The notes beneath the pieces are model-generated. The model saw only the letters and a list, made by a program, of their open reading frames with translations. It searched no databases and was not told the origin of the DNA. From the NCBI GenBank assembly GCA_947593655.1, contig CANQDS010000018.1, positions 1 to 34,700 of the forward strand: 34,700 bases of DNA, read 5' to 3'. Each line of letters opens with the position of its first letter. Position 1 is the stretch's first letter. Of the stretch, positions 17,074 to 24,717 are shown in pieces. The stretch comes from an uncultured Lachnospiraceae bacterium. GTDB taxonomy: Bacteria; Bacillota; Clostridia; Lachnospirales; Lachnospiraceae. The position numbers were made by a program, and so were the translations under genes.

Positions 17074-18054
17074 CTATTGCTCCTCTCTAATTACGGAAGT
17101 AATCCTGACTGCATAATCATCGCCGGAGGCTCCCGGCAAAGCAGTAAATTTCCGAATATTTCCAACGTAAACGTCCAGATCGTCCTCTACCTTCCGATCC
17201 AGACGGATAATATCCCCCGGCTGCAGGCCCGCAAAATCGCTGACCGAGATAATACTGTTCCCCAGAACCGCTTTCACCGGGATCTTCGCCCGCTGAATCA
17301 GCGCTTCGATCGCATCGGCGTAGTTCGTCTCATCCTGATTCTGCATATTGGAATACCAGTATTTGGTATTCAGCTTATCGATGATGTCTTCCAGCGTCAG
17401 ATAGGGAAGGCAGATATTCATCAGTCCCTCGACCGTACCGATCCGGATATTCATGGTCACGATCGCGATCATCTCGCTGGGCGAAATGATCTGCGCATAC
17501 TGGGAATTGGTCTCGATCCTCTCCAGCCGCGGATGGACGCTCGCCACATTCGCCCACGGCTCGCGGATCAGATTCACGCAGACGACGATGATCCGCTCGA
17601 TGATCAGAAGCTCGATCTCCGAAAAATCCCGGATCTTATCCAAAACGTCTCCCTGGCCTCCGAGCATACGGTCTACGATCGCATAGCCCAGATTGGAAGC
17701 CATTTCGATGATGATATTGCCGTTTAACGGAGCAAAATTGACAATACCAAGCAGAACCGGATTCGACAATGCGTTGGTAAATTCGGAATAGGTAACCGCT
17801 TCCGAATTCATGACTTCTACCTGCACGTTCTTCCGAAGGTAAACCGGAAGGTTCGTGGACAGCAGCCGCCCGTAGTGTTCAAAAATAATTTCCAATGTCC
17901 GCAGATGCTCTTTGGAAAATTTCGACGGTCGGGCAAAATCGTATTCTTTTACCTGTTTCTCGCCGTTTTCTTTAATTTCTTCTACATCTAATTCGCCGCT
18001 GCTTAACGCCGCAAGTAAACTGTCAATCTCATTTTGGGATAAAACGTCACCCAT
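17074..18054 (-). CDS. fliM: Flagellar motor switch protein FliM
   Basis: This 326-residue protein starts with the CheY-P binding peptide (LSQNEIDSLLAAL, residues 5-17), followed by the FliM middle domain (YDFARPSKFSKEHLRTLEIIFEH start, MASNLGYAIVDRMLGGQG) and a C-terminal SpoA/FliN-like domain (AKIPVKAVLGNSIISVSDF, LQPGDIIRLDRKV). It is the main C-ring component joining FliG to FliY/FliN. The fliY start lies four bases after its stop, so the two switch genes are translated together. Confidence 0.97.
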   Translation of the reverse strand: MGDVLSQNEIDSLLAALSSGELDVEEIKENGEKQVKEYDFARPSKFSKEHLRTLEIIFEHYGRLLSTNLPVYLRKNVQVEVMNSEAVTYSEFTNALSNPVLLGIVNFAPLNGNIIIEMASNLGYAIVDRMLGGQGDVLDKIRDFSEIELLIIERIIVVCVNLIREPWANVASVHPRLERIETNSQYAQIISPSEMIAIVTMNIRIGTVEGLMNICLPYLTLEDIIDKLNTKYWYSNMQNQDETNYADAIEALIQRAKIPVKAVLGNSIISVSDFAGLQPGDIIRLDRKVEDDLDVYVGNIRKFTALPGASGDDYAVRITSVIREEQ

Positions 18055-18087
18055 CTAAATTTCACCACCCATAACCGCATTCAAGAT

Positions 18088-18107
18088 CCGGGCAAAACCG
18101 CGCCCGG
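18088..18107 (-). repeat. Short inverted repeat in the fliL-fliM spacer
   Basis: The 85-base spacer between fliL and fliM is the longest within this module. It holds a GC-rich inverted repeat (CCGGGC at 18088-18093 and GCCCGG at 18102-18107, loop of eight). A second CGCG pair around an A-run lies at 18117-18129. No U-run follows, so it is not a good terminator. It may modulate processing between stator and switch genes. Confidence 0.35.
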
Positions 18108-18139
18108 CACGGATTTCGCGAAAAACGCGCCTTCCGCTT

Positions 18140-18664
18140 CTAGCTTGTCGTAACTTCCGAGAAATTCACAGCGACGATATAGTCTCCGCCGAACAATCCC
18201 TGCATTTCATCGAGGATCTCCTTCTGGATATCCTCCCGGTTGGAATTAAATTGCGCCAGCGTATAGCTGCCGACGATCTGAATAATGTCATTACAGATGA
18301 TATCATCCTTGGCTGCAAGATCCGTTGCCGGATATTTCTTGTAGTTATCGCTCTTGGTATTGAGGGAAAGGGAAACGGCTATCTGCGCATAATGCGGATC
18401 CTTCTCTCCCTCGCCCGCAGCCAGATTGATCGTCAGCGCCTCTCCTTCATTGACCGGATAGCTTTCGATCTGCTCGATCGGGACATTGGAGATCCCGGTT
18501 CCCGCGCCGCTGTTCAATTCGAGGTCGATCGCGCTGCAGACTTTCTCGATCATCGCGTTCGCCTTATTCGTCTCCGGCAGCACCGAAAAGATCAAAAGCG
18601 CCGTCAGGACAAAGTTCGCCAGTACCAATGCCAGAATAATAACCGAAATCAGATTTTTTTTCAT
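18140..18664 (-). CDS. fliL: Flagellar basal body-associated protein FliL
   Basis: This 174-residue protein has one N-terminal membrane helix (about 6-29) and an extracytoplasmic domain. The C-terminal part (DDIICNDIIQIVGSYTL, ...EILDEMQGLFGGDYIVAVNFSEV) matches the FliL pattern of a DIIxxxL-like helix and a final strand. FliL forms a ring around the stator and modulates its activity. It follows motB by 15 bases. The primary sequence of this family is poorly conserved, so the call rests on topology, C-terminal pattern and position. Confidence 0.9.
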   Translation of the reverse strand: MKKNLISVIILALVLANFVLTALLIFSVLPETNKANAMIEKVCSAIDLELNSGAGTGISNVPIEQIESYPVNEGEALTINLAAGEGEKDPHYAQIAVSLSLNTKSDNYKKYPATDLAAKDDIICNDIIQIVGSYTLAQFNSNREDIQKEILDEMQGLFGGDYIVAVNFSEVTTS

Positions 18665-18679
18665 GATGGTTCTCCCCTT

Positions 18680-19495
18680 TTATTCAAAATTTGAGTTATA
18701 GGAATTATATACTTTAATCGAAACGCGCCGGTTCCGTGCACGTCCTTCCGGCGTGGAATTATCCGCGATCGGAACATAATCTCCCCGTCCGGAGGATTTC
18801 AGATGCGACGGATCCAGATTCGTCGTATCCCGGAGGTAATCCGCCACCGCCAGCGCCCGGTACATGGATAATACGTTATTGCTCTCATATTTCTCGTCGT
18901 AGATCGGCACATTATCCGTATGGCCCTCCACTTCGATCAGATTATCCGGATAGCGCTGCAGGATCCTTCCGATCTTGTCGATGATCGGGTATGCGTCCGG
19001 TACGATCTCGGCGCTCGCCGAATCGAACAGGATCGCCCCGCTTAAATTGATCTCCACATAATCCGCGGAAACATCGACATCCACCGTATCGCGGATCCCG
19101 TAATTATAAAGTTCCTCTTCGATATCCTCCTGCATCTTCTCGGATTCGCTCAGCGCCTCCTGCTGATACTCGTCGTATACCGTAGAAACGCCGCCTTCCG
19201 AATCGCCGTCCTCGTTCTCCGCCTTCGCCTGTTCCGTAAAATAAGCCTCCAGAATCTGGATCTGCGTCACGCCGGCCGTTACGGTCTGTCCGTCCCCGAT
19301 CGTCATATCCCCCTGCGGGAAGATCGTGATCTGGTTCTGGAGGGACGCGATCATCTGATGGAACTTATCCACATCCACGGACGACATCGAAAACAAAAGC
19401 ACGAAGAAGCACAAAAGCAGGTTCATCAGGTCGGAAAAGGTCGACATCCATGCCGGAGAACCTTTCGGAGCCTCTTCTTCTCTCTTCTTTGCCAC
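18680..19495 (-). CDS. motB: Flagellar stator protein MotB
   Basis: The 271-residue protein has one N-terminal membrane helix carrying the essential proton-binding Asp22 (TFSDLMNLLLCFFVLL). A linker, a plug region and a C-terminal OmpA/MotB peptidoglycan-binding domain follow (VEGHTDNVPI, ALAVADYLR, SSGRGDYVPIADNSTPEGRARNRRV). Translation starts at GTG 19495, which overlaps the motA stop codon in TAGTG, so the stator pair is tightly coupled. The upstream site is GGGGGTGA. The Asp and context suggest a proton-type stator, though ion choice cannot be proved from sequence alone. Confidence 0.96.
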   Translation of the reverse strand: MAKKREEEAPKGSPAWMSTFSDLMNLLLCFFVLLFSMSSVDVDKFHQMIASLQNQITIFPQGDMTIGDGQTVTAGVTQIQILEAYFTEQAKAENEDGDSEGGVSTVYDEYQQEALSESEKMQEDIEEELYNYGIRDTVDVDVSADYVEINLSGAILFDSASAEIVPDAYPIIDKIGRILQRYPDNLIEVEGHTDNVPIYDEKYESNNVLSMYRALAVADYLRDTTNLDPSHLKSSGRGDYVPIADNSTPEGRARNRRVSIKVYNSYNSNFE

Positions 19496-20286
19496 TATTC
19501 TTCACCCCCGGCGTCTTCACCCATACTGTTCCGCGCAGAAGGAGCCAGGAAGGACTTCAGCTTCTCCTCGATGACACGCGGGTTCTCTCCTGCCTGAATG
19601 GAAAGAAGGCCTTCGATCGTGATCTCGCGGATCATCATTTCCATCGCATCATTCGCCTTCAGCTTCGCAGCGATCGGCCCCGCAAACCAGTTCGCAATCA
19701 AAGAGCCGTACAGCGTCGTCAGCAATGCGACCGCCATGTTCGGCCCGATCGTGGACGGGTCATCCAGCGTCTTTAACATGTTTACCAGTCCGATCAGGGT
19801 ACCGATCATACCCCAGGCAGGACCCATTTCCGCCCATTTCTCCCAGAAACCGATCACTTTCTTGTGGCGGTCGCCGACGCACACGATATCCGTCTCCAGA
19901 ATTCCGCGCACCAGTTCCGGATCCGTGCCGTCTACGACAAGCATGATCCCTTTCTTCAAAAATTCATCTTCAATGTTGTTCGCCGCTTCTTCCAGCGCCA
20001 GAAGACCTTCTTTACGTCCGACATTGGACATATCGATGATCGTGGTGATGGAACTGGCCGGATCCATGACTTTATTCTTAAACGGCAGGGAAACGGACTT
20101 TAAGCCGTTGATGAAATCCGGCAGTTTATGGCTGGACAAAACACTCGTGATCGAGCCTCCGATCGTAATGATGACGGACGGCACGTCAATAAAATTGAAA
20201 AGGGCGGATGCATCGTGCCCCCATACAATTCCGAATATGACTAAGATAAAACCGACGATAATACCTATAAGCGTTGCTATATCCAC
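19495..20286 (-). CDS. motA: Flagellar stator protein MotA
   Basis: The protein has four membrane helices and the MotA signature in the third and fourth helices (GPAWGMIGTLIGLVNMLKTL). It forms the pentameric ring around the MotB dimer that turns FliG. Two in-frame GTG codons are possible, at 20295 and 20286. The ribosome binding site GGAAGG at about 20296-20301 is correctly spaced only for GTG 20286 (263 residues, VDIATLIGII), which I prefer. It is the first gene after a putative terminator and has its own promoter candidate (20351-20379). Confidence 0.95.
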   Translation of the reverse strand: MDIATLIGIIVGFILVIFGIVWGHDASALFNFIDVPSVIITIGGSITSVLSSHKLPDFINGLKSVSLPFKNKVMDPASSITTIIDMSNVGRKEGLLALEEAANNIEDEFLKKGIMLVVDGTDPELVRGILETDIVCVGDRHKKVIGFWEKWAEMGPAWGMIGTLIGLVNMLKTLDDPSTIGPNMAVALLTTLYGSLIANWFAGPIAAKLKANDAMEMMIREITIEGLLSIQAGENPRVIEEKLKSFLAPSARNSMGEDAGGEE

Positions 20287-20315
20287 GAGAAACACCTTCC
20301 ACTTTCTTATTTGTC

Positions 20316-20332
20316 AGGGCATAAAACGCCCT
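20316..20332 (-). promoter_or_regulatory. Hairpin in the motA leader
   Basis: A five-base-pair stem (AGGGC and GCCCT) with a seven-base loop lies between the motA promoter candidate and its ribosome binding site. It shares the core CGTTTTATGC with a second hairpin at 20496-20510 just after flgE. The effect on motA is unknown. Confidence 0.4.
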
Positions 20333-20350
20333 TTGAAACCCTCATCTATG

Positions 20351-20379
20351 ATTTTACTAAACTTTTGTCTGCTTGTCTA
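20351..20379 (-). promoter_or_regulatory. Sigma-A-type promoter candidate for motA operon
   Basis: On the minus strand TAGACA (20374-20379) and TAAAAT (20351-20356) are separated by exactly 17 bases; each matches the -35 and -10 consensus at five of six positions. The start of transcription would fall near 20344, giving a leader of about 58 bases before GTG 20286. The upstream strand is rich in T and A runs. This would drive motA, motB and all downstream genes independently of the flgB promoter. Assignment is from consensus matching only. Confidence 0.6.
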
Positions 20380-20444
20380 CTTTCTTTTTGTCTAAAAAGA
20401 GAAAAAAAACGTTACCGTCCGCTGCTCAACCGGTGGACTATAAT

Positions 20445-20489
20445 AAAAAACACCACAAATTGGGGGAAGCCGGATGCTGTCCCCCAATT
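20445..20489 (-). terminator. Terminator-like hairpin after flgE
   Basis: On the minus strand a 10-bp stem (20489-20480 with 20067-type arm at 20058 excluded; arms are 20480-20489 and 20458-20467, AATTGGGGGA and its complement) extends by AGC/GCT after one bulged base to a five-base loop. It is followed by TGTGGTG and then six T (20450-20445). The U-run is displaced by about seven bases from the stem, so termination may be partial. It lies 40 bases after the flgE stop and before the motA promoter. Confidence 0.6.
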
Positions 20490-20495
20490 CCTATG

Positions 20496-20510
20496 CCCGC
20501 ATAAAACGGG
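20496..20510 (-). repeat. Small hairpin between flgE and its terminator
   Basis: A four-base-pair stem CCCG/CGGG with a seven-base loop lies just after the flgE stop. It carries the same CGTTTTATGC core as the hairpin in the motA leader (20316-20332), about 180 bases away. Function unknown. Confidence 0.35.
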
Positions 20511-20528
20511 ATTTTACCCTTTATTCAC

Positions 20529-21976
20529 TTAACGTTTCAGATTGATCAGTTCTTCCAGCAGCGTATCGGAAACCGTGATTACGCGGGAATTTGCCTGAAA
20601 ACCGCGCTGGGTGATGATCATATCGGTAAACTGGCCGGATAAGTCTACGTTGGACATTTCCCGCTCGTCATGGAGCTTCCGTCGCCGGAGATCTCAACGC
20701 CGATCCCGTCGAACTCGCCGGAGTTTAACGTCGTCTGATAGCAGTTGTCTCCGACTTTCTCAAGACCGGAAGCGTTCGCAAACTGCGCAACCGCGATCTG
20801 TCCTAAGAGCACCGTATTACCGTTATCGTAAGAACCGTAGATCCTTCCGTCCTGGTTGATGGAGATACCGGTCAGCGCTCCTAACTTCTTGCCCGCATCC
20901 GATCCGTTTACGGCGCCCTTTAAGCCTTTCATGGTCGATACGCCGCCGTTGTCGTAGTTCATGCTGCGGGAGAAGTTGATCTCGATATCCCGGAAATTAC
21001 TCTGCGTAAAGCCGTCGTCCGACAGTTCATTCGTAAACACTTCCGAAAGCCGCAGGAATGCGGAAGGATCAGTTGCGTCGCTGTCCGCGCCGATGCCTAC
21101 AAACGTACCTTTGTTATTGTCAAAAGTCATGATGTACGGAACCTGATTTCCGTTTGCGTCCGTTGTAGAAAACAGATCCATCGGCCCGCGTCCGGCCAGA
21201 TAAGTCTCCCCGGTCGGATCGGTCGGATCCTTCATGATCGAGGTATTCTCCGAATCAATGATATCCGTCAGTTCGACGGTGTACTGCCCTTTTACGATCT
21301 CGCCGTTGGCATCATAGACCGGTTTGGTCGAAAACTTCGCGGTGTACGCATAGCCCAGGCTGTCGAAAAATCCGATCGCCATGACATAGCCGTCCTCGCC
21401 GAGCACGTTCGGATCGTTCTTGTCAAGGACGCCCGATACATACGCCTGCATCGTCGCTTCCGGTGCGGATGTCTGGTTCTCCGGCGCCATAACCTGAAGC
21501 GCGGATACCGTATCCTTGCGGATCTCGCCGGTGTTGTCCACCTGCCATCCCATCAGGGTGTATCCGGTCGAGCTCATGCACAAATATCCGTTGCCGTCTA
21601 CATAGAACGAGCCTGCGCGGGTAAACATCGTATTGGTGCCGTCGCTGACGATAAAGAAATTGGTCGTCTGGCTGTCGGAAAGGCGCAGGTCGAACGGGTT
21701 GCCCGTGGATTCCGCAGCGCCCGCCCCCGTGATGTTCACCGAAGTGGAGCCTACCGAAGTACCAAGACCGATCTGTTTCGCGTTGACGCCGCCGACGCCT
21801 ACCGCGCCGTTTCCGCCGGACGCCATCGAAGTCGTCTGGTACATGATCTCCGAAAAAGTTACATGCGAATACTTAAATGCTTCCGTGTTGACGTTCGAAA
21901 TGTTGTTACCGATTACGTCCATTCTTGTCTGATGCGTCTTAAGTCCTGACACAGCAGAGTACAATGATCTCATCAT
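20529..21976 (-). pseudogene. flgE: Flagellar hook protein FlgE, interrupted by a one-base frameshift near the C terminus
   Basis: FlgE forms the flagellar hook. The N terminus is typical (MRSLYSAVSGLKTHQTRMDV, with IGNNISNVNTEAFK). ATG 21976 or the next codon is the start, with AAGGAGG at 21987-21993. The main frame ends at a stop at 20645-20647 after MTSGKCPT. The expected C terminus continues in the -1 frame from about 20660: [15 protein letters not shown], then [14 protein letters not shown], ending LINLKR with TAA at 20529-20531. Adding one G to the GGG at 20660-20662 restores one open frame of about 482 residues. The lost part is the D0 helix needed for hook polymerisation. It may be a true mutation or a sequencing error; all neighbours are intact. 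Confidence 0.9.
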
Positions 21977-22054
21977 AATTAATTGACCTCCTTGCAACGG
22001 CCTCGTCTGTTCCTTCTGTCAGTCGGGAACAAAAGCTTCCATAAGGTCCAGCTT

Positions 22055-22459
22055 TCAGATAATGACTGCGCCGTCAATATTTGTAAAAATGCTGCTGTTG
22101 GTTTCTGTCTGATCCATCGCCGTTACCACCGTGCGGTTCGGCACGTTCACGATAAACGCCAGCGAATCGACCAGAACTAACGATTCATTGATCCCTTTCT
22201 CTCCTGCCTGCCTCACCCCGTTTTCCAATCGCGCGTTCATTGCTTCGGTCAGATTGATGTTGCGGTCTAAAAGCCTCATCGACGCGTGGCGGGAAAATTT
22301 CAGGCTGGACTGTTCCATCACCTGCCGGCTCTGCTTCTGCCGCAGAATCTCTTCAAATGATACATCGGCAGCCGCGTCCTCTTTCTTAACCGCTCCCTGC
22401 GATAAATACTGACCGGCGATCTGTTCGATCGAGGCAAACTGGTTATTGATCTTATTCAT
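22055..22459 (-). CDS. TIGR02530-type flagellar operon protein
   Basis: This 134-residue protein matches the conserved but uncharacterised 'flagellar operon protein' family found between flgD and flgE in many clostridia and bacilli. The diagnostic stretch is LKFSRHASMRLLDRNINLT, followed by VRQAGEKGINESLVLVDSLAFIVNVPNRTVVTAMD. It lacks a signal peptide and membrane helix. Position suggests a role linked to hook assembly, perhaps as a chaperone or regulator, but this is inference. The start ATG 22459 has a GGGAGG-type site upstream. Confidence 0.88.
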   Translation of the reverse strand: MNKINNQFASIEQIAGQYLSQGAVKKEDAAADVSFEEILRQKQSRQVMEQSSLKFSRHASMRLLDRNINLTEAMNARLENGVRQAGEKGINESLVLVDSLAFIVNVPNRTVVTAMDQTETNSSIFTNIDGAVII

Positions 22460-22480
22460 GCCTACACCTCCCTGTCAGGC

Positions 22481-23230
22481 CTAAACAGTTCCCTCCCCTG
22501 CAGCATCTCCGCTGCCGTCGGAACCTTCTGCTCCGCCGTTTCCTTCCGTGGAATCACCGGCTGCTCCGGAACTTTCCGCCTGATTGGCTTCTTCCGCCGC
22601 CAGAAGCTGCTTTAAGCGTGCTTCCGCGCTTTCAAGCGCTGCAAGATCCGAATCTTTCACAAAACGTTTCTGGTAATCGGTCATGCTGTCATATACGGCG
22701 CGCACTTCCTCAACCGCCCCTTTATAGATCGTCTGCATATTCTCTTCCGACGGAAGCAGGGATACCATTTCCGCAAACGTCTTGGAAAGCGTAACCGCTT
22801 CGTAATAATCGGAATCCGCAACCGTATCGAGGGCAGAGATCGGATAAAGCCCGTCGTTTACCGATAAATAGATCTCTCCGTTCTTATAAAGGATATAATC
22901 GACTTTGCCGTCGATGTAGGTTTCCTTTCCGGTTGTTTCATTCACGTCTTTGATGATGACATGCTTGCCGACCAGATTGTTCGCCATCTGTTCTTCCTGG
23001 CTCTCCGCCATGTTCAGCGTCGCCTCTACCTGCGAGAAGGTCGCAAGCTGCGCAACGTAATCGGTGTTGCTGCTTGGTTCTAACGGATCCTGATACTGCA
23101 TTTCCGCGCATAACAGCTGCAAAAACTGGTCGTATCCCAGATTCGAGCCGAGCGCTTCGGTGTCTTTCTTGGAACTGTCCGTATATTCGTACTGCAGTTC
23201 TCCGTCAACTACCGGTGCTACAATCGCCAT
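22481..23230 (-). CDS. flgD: Hook-cap scaffold FlgD with atypical C-terminal extension
   Basis: The N-terminal third is a clear FlgD: LGYDQFLQLLCAEMQYQDPLEP, then DYVAQLATFSQVEA and MANNLVGKHVII. FlgD caps the growing hook and is discarded on completion. A short strand-rich region (about 88-135) follows. The rest is unusual: residues about 159-210 read like a surface-protein repeat of the LLP...VRAVYDSMTDYQKRFV...AEARLKQL type, and residues 211-249 form a Gly/Ser/Ala/Glu tail. At 249 residues it is longer than many Gram-positive FlgD proteins. The frame is uninterrupted and a GGAG site precedes ATG 23230. Confidence 0.92.
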   Translation of the reverse strand: MAIVAPVVDGELQYEYTDSSKKDTEALGSNLGYDQFLQLLCAEMQYQDPLEPSSNTDYVAQLATFSQVEATLNMAESQEEQMANNLVGKHVIIKDVNETTGKETYIDGKVDYILYKNGEIYLSVNDGLYPISALDTVADSDYYEAVTLSKTFAEMVSLLPSEENMQTIYKGAVEEVRAVYDSMTDYQKRFVKDSDLAALESAEARLKQLLAAEEANQAESSGAAGDSTEGNGGAEGSDGSGDAAGEGTV

Positions 23231-23248
23231 AATCTGCTCCTTTCTGCC

Positions 23249-24673
23249 TTATGCGGTAAGGTCTACCGAATTTCCATTGTCTTTCATGATCTGCGCTGCA
23301 AGCGCTTCCTCTTCCGTCATAAGCCCGGCCATCTCATCGAGGGAATTCAGCTGGAGATTCCTTCTTGCGGTCCTTGCTTCTTCCCGGCTGCTTTCCTTCT
23401 GCTCTTCCCGCTTCTGGTTCTGCTCGAGATTCTGCTCAAACTCATGGGTGGATACCGTAACTTCAATCGCGTCGACCTTGACGCCCGCCTGATTTAAGCT
23501 CTCCCTGAGATTGACCGCCTGTACTTCGAGTGCTTCCCTTACGACTTCGTTCTGCGCGGTGATCTGCGCATGGACAATGCCTTCTTTCTCGCTGATATGC
23601 AGATAAATCTTACCCAGATTCTCCGGATTCAGCTGCATCTCGATCGAAGCGCTTTCCGTTCCCGTGACCAGCTTCACGCTGTCGGCGATCTGGCGGATGA
23701 TGTCCATGGCATCCACGGATGAATACGAAACCGGCTCCTGTGCGGCCTGCGGAACTTCTACTGCGTTCTGCTGCGGTGTATGAAGCGCCGTCTGTCCGTC
23801 CATCTGGGATCCGCCCTGCGAAAGATTTCCGGAATCCGTTTCCGCCCGTTCTTTCGGCTGTACGGTTTCGGTTCTGCTTTCGGAAGCGTTTTCGCCGTTT
23901 TCCCGTTCGATCGTCACTTCCACCCGGCGTTCCTGTGCGCCGGAAGCTTCTTCGGCTTCCTCTTCCTGCGGGATCACACGGGCTCCTTGTGGATTTTCCG
24001 TCTGCTCCGTAGCTGCTGCATCCGTTGCCGGTGTTTCCGGAAGTTCTTCCTCTGTCGTAAGAACCGTTCCGCCCTCCGCAGTTTCGGTCTGCTGTGCAGC
24101 AAGCACCAGTTCTTCAAACTCCTGCGGTTTTAACCCGAGCTCCTGCATCAGATCTTCGCCCATCCGGCCGATCCGGCTGAACAATTCCTGAAACTGCGGG
24201 CTTAACAGCAGTTCGGTCTGATCCATTCCCGAAAGCTGCATGACCACATCGGCCAGCTTCTGCGGATCCAGAAGGTCGAAAACCGTGTATCCGAGCTGCG
24301 ATAGCGCTTCCTGTACGGCTTCCTGCGATACGCCGAGCTCTTCCGCTGTCAGTTCCGTCACGTCTTCGCTAAACTGCGCGATCTCTTCCCCGGCATCCTC
24401 TGTTATCTGGGAAAGCGCCGGATCCTTCGCCGTTTCTACCGAGTTGTCCTTATAGCGGTAACTCTCATAAGCGCTTCCGGTATCCGAAACCGGCTTCGTT
24501 TCCGCAGCGGAACTTTTCGGCATGAAGTCCTTCTGGCTCGTCATCTGATTCATCACCGAAGAAAATGCCGATGCCAGTTCGTCCATGGTCTTCCGGTTCT
24601 TCCGTTCCAGAGCGGCTCCGGCCGTTTGCTGCGGCTTTACTGCTCCCATGCCTGTTACATTGGCTCCTGTCAA
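23249..24673 (-). CDS. fliK: Flagellar hook-length control protein FliK
   Basis: This 474-residue protein is low in complexity and rich in Glu, Gln, Ala and Thr for its first 310 residues, then has the conserved Flg_hook domain (IEMQLNPENLGKIYLHISEK, and REALEVQAVNLRESLNQAGVKV) that interacts with FlhB to switch export specificity. A Glu/Arg/Gln-rich tail follows. The probable start is TTG 24673, placed nine bases after GGAGG; an in-frame ATG lies eight codons downstream at 24649. Position between the MotE-like gene and flgD fits FliK. Confidence 0.93.
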   Translation of the reverse strand: MTGANVTGMGAVKPQQTAGAALERKNRKTMDELASAFSSVMNQMTSQKDFMPKSSAAETKPVSDTGSAYESYRYKDNSVETAKDPALSQITEDAGEEIAQFSEDVTELTAEELGVSQEAVQEALSQLGYTVFDLLDPQKLADVVMQLSGMDQTELLLSPQFQELFSRIGRMGEDLMQELGLKPQEFEELVLAAQQTETAEGGTVLTTEEELPETPATDAAATEQTENPQGARVIPQEEEAEEASGAQERRVEVTIERENGENASESRTETVQPKERAETDSGNLSQGGSQMDGQTALHTPQQNAVEVPQAAQEPVSYSSVDAMDIIRQIADSVKLVTGTESASIEMQLNPENLGKIYLHISEKEGIVHAQITAQNEVVREALEVQAVNLRESLNQAGVKVDAIEVTVSTHEFEQNLEQNQKREEQKESSREEARTARRNLQLNSLDEMAGLMTEEEALAAQIMKDNGNSVDLTA

Positions 24674-24717
24674 CTTCCTGCTCCTCCTTTCTTGGATTTT
24701 CTTTTTCTTACTTACGG

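Noticed and set aside
16849-17727. Plus-strand open frame of 292 codons opposite fliY and fliM
   Set aside because: It crosses the fliM-fliY junction in antisense and has no recognisable domain; both sense genes are well conserved.
18055-18139. Terminator between fliL and fliM
   Set aside because: GC-rich inverted repeats are present but no U-run follows, so I list only a short inverted repeat.
20645-20665. Programmed ribosomal frameshift in flgE
   Set aside because: A -1 shift would be required, but AGC GGG AAA TGT is not an X-XXY-YYZ slippery heptamer and I see no suitable downstream structure. An indel in the G run is simpler, though not proven.
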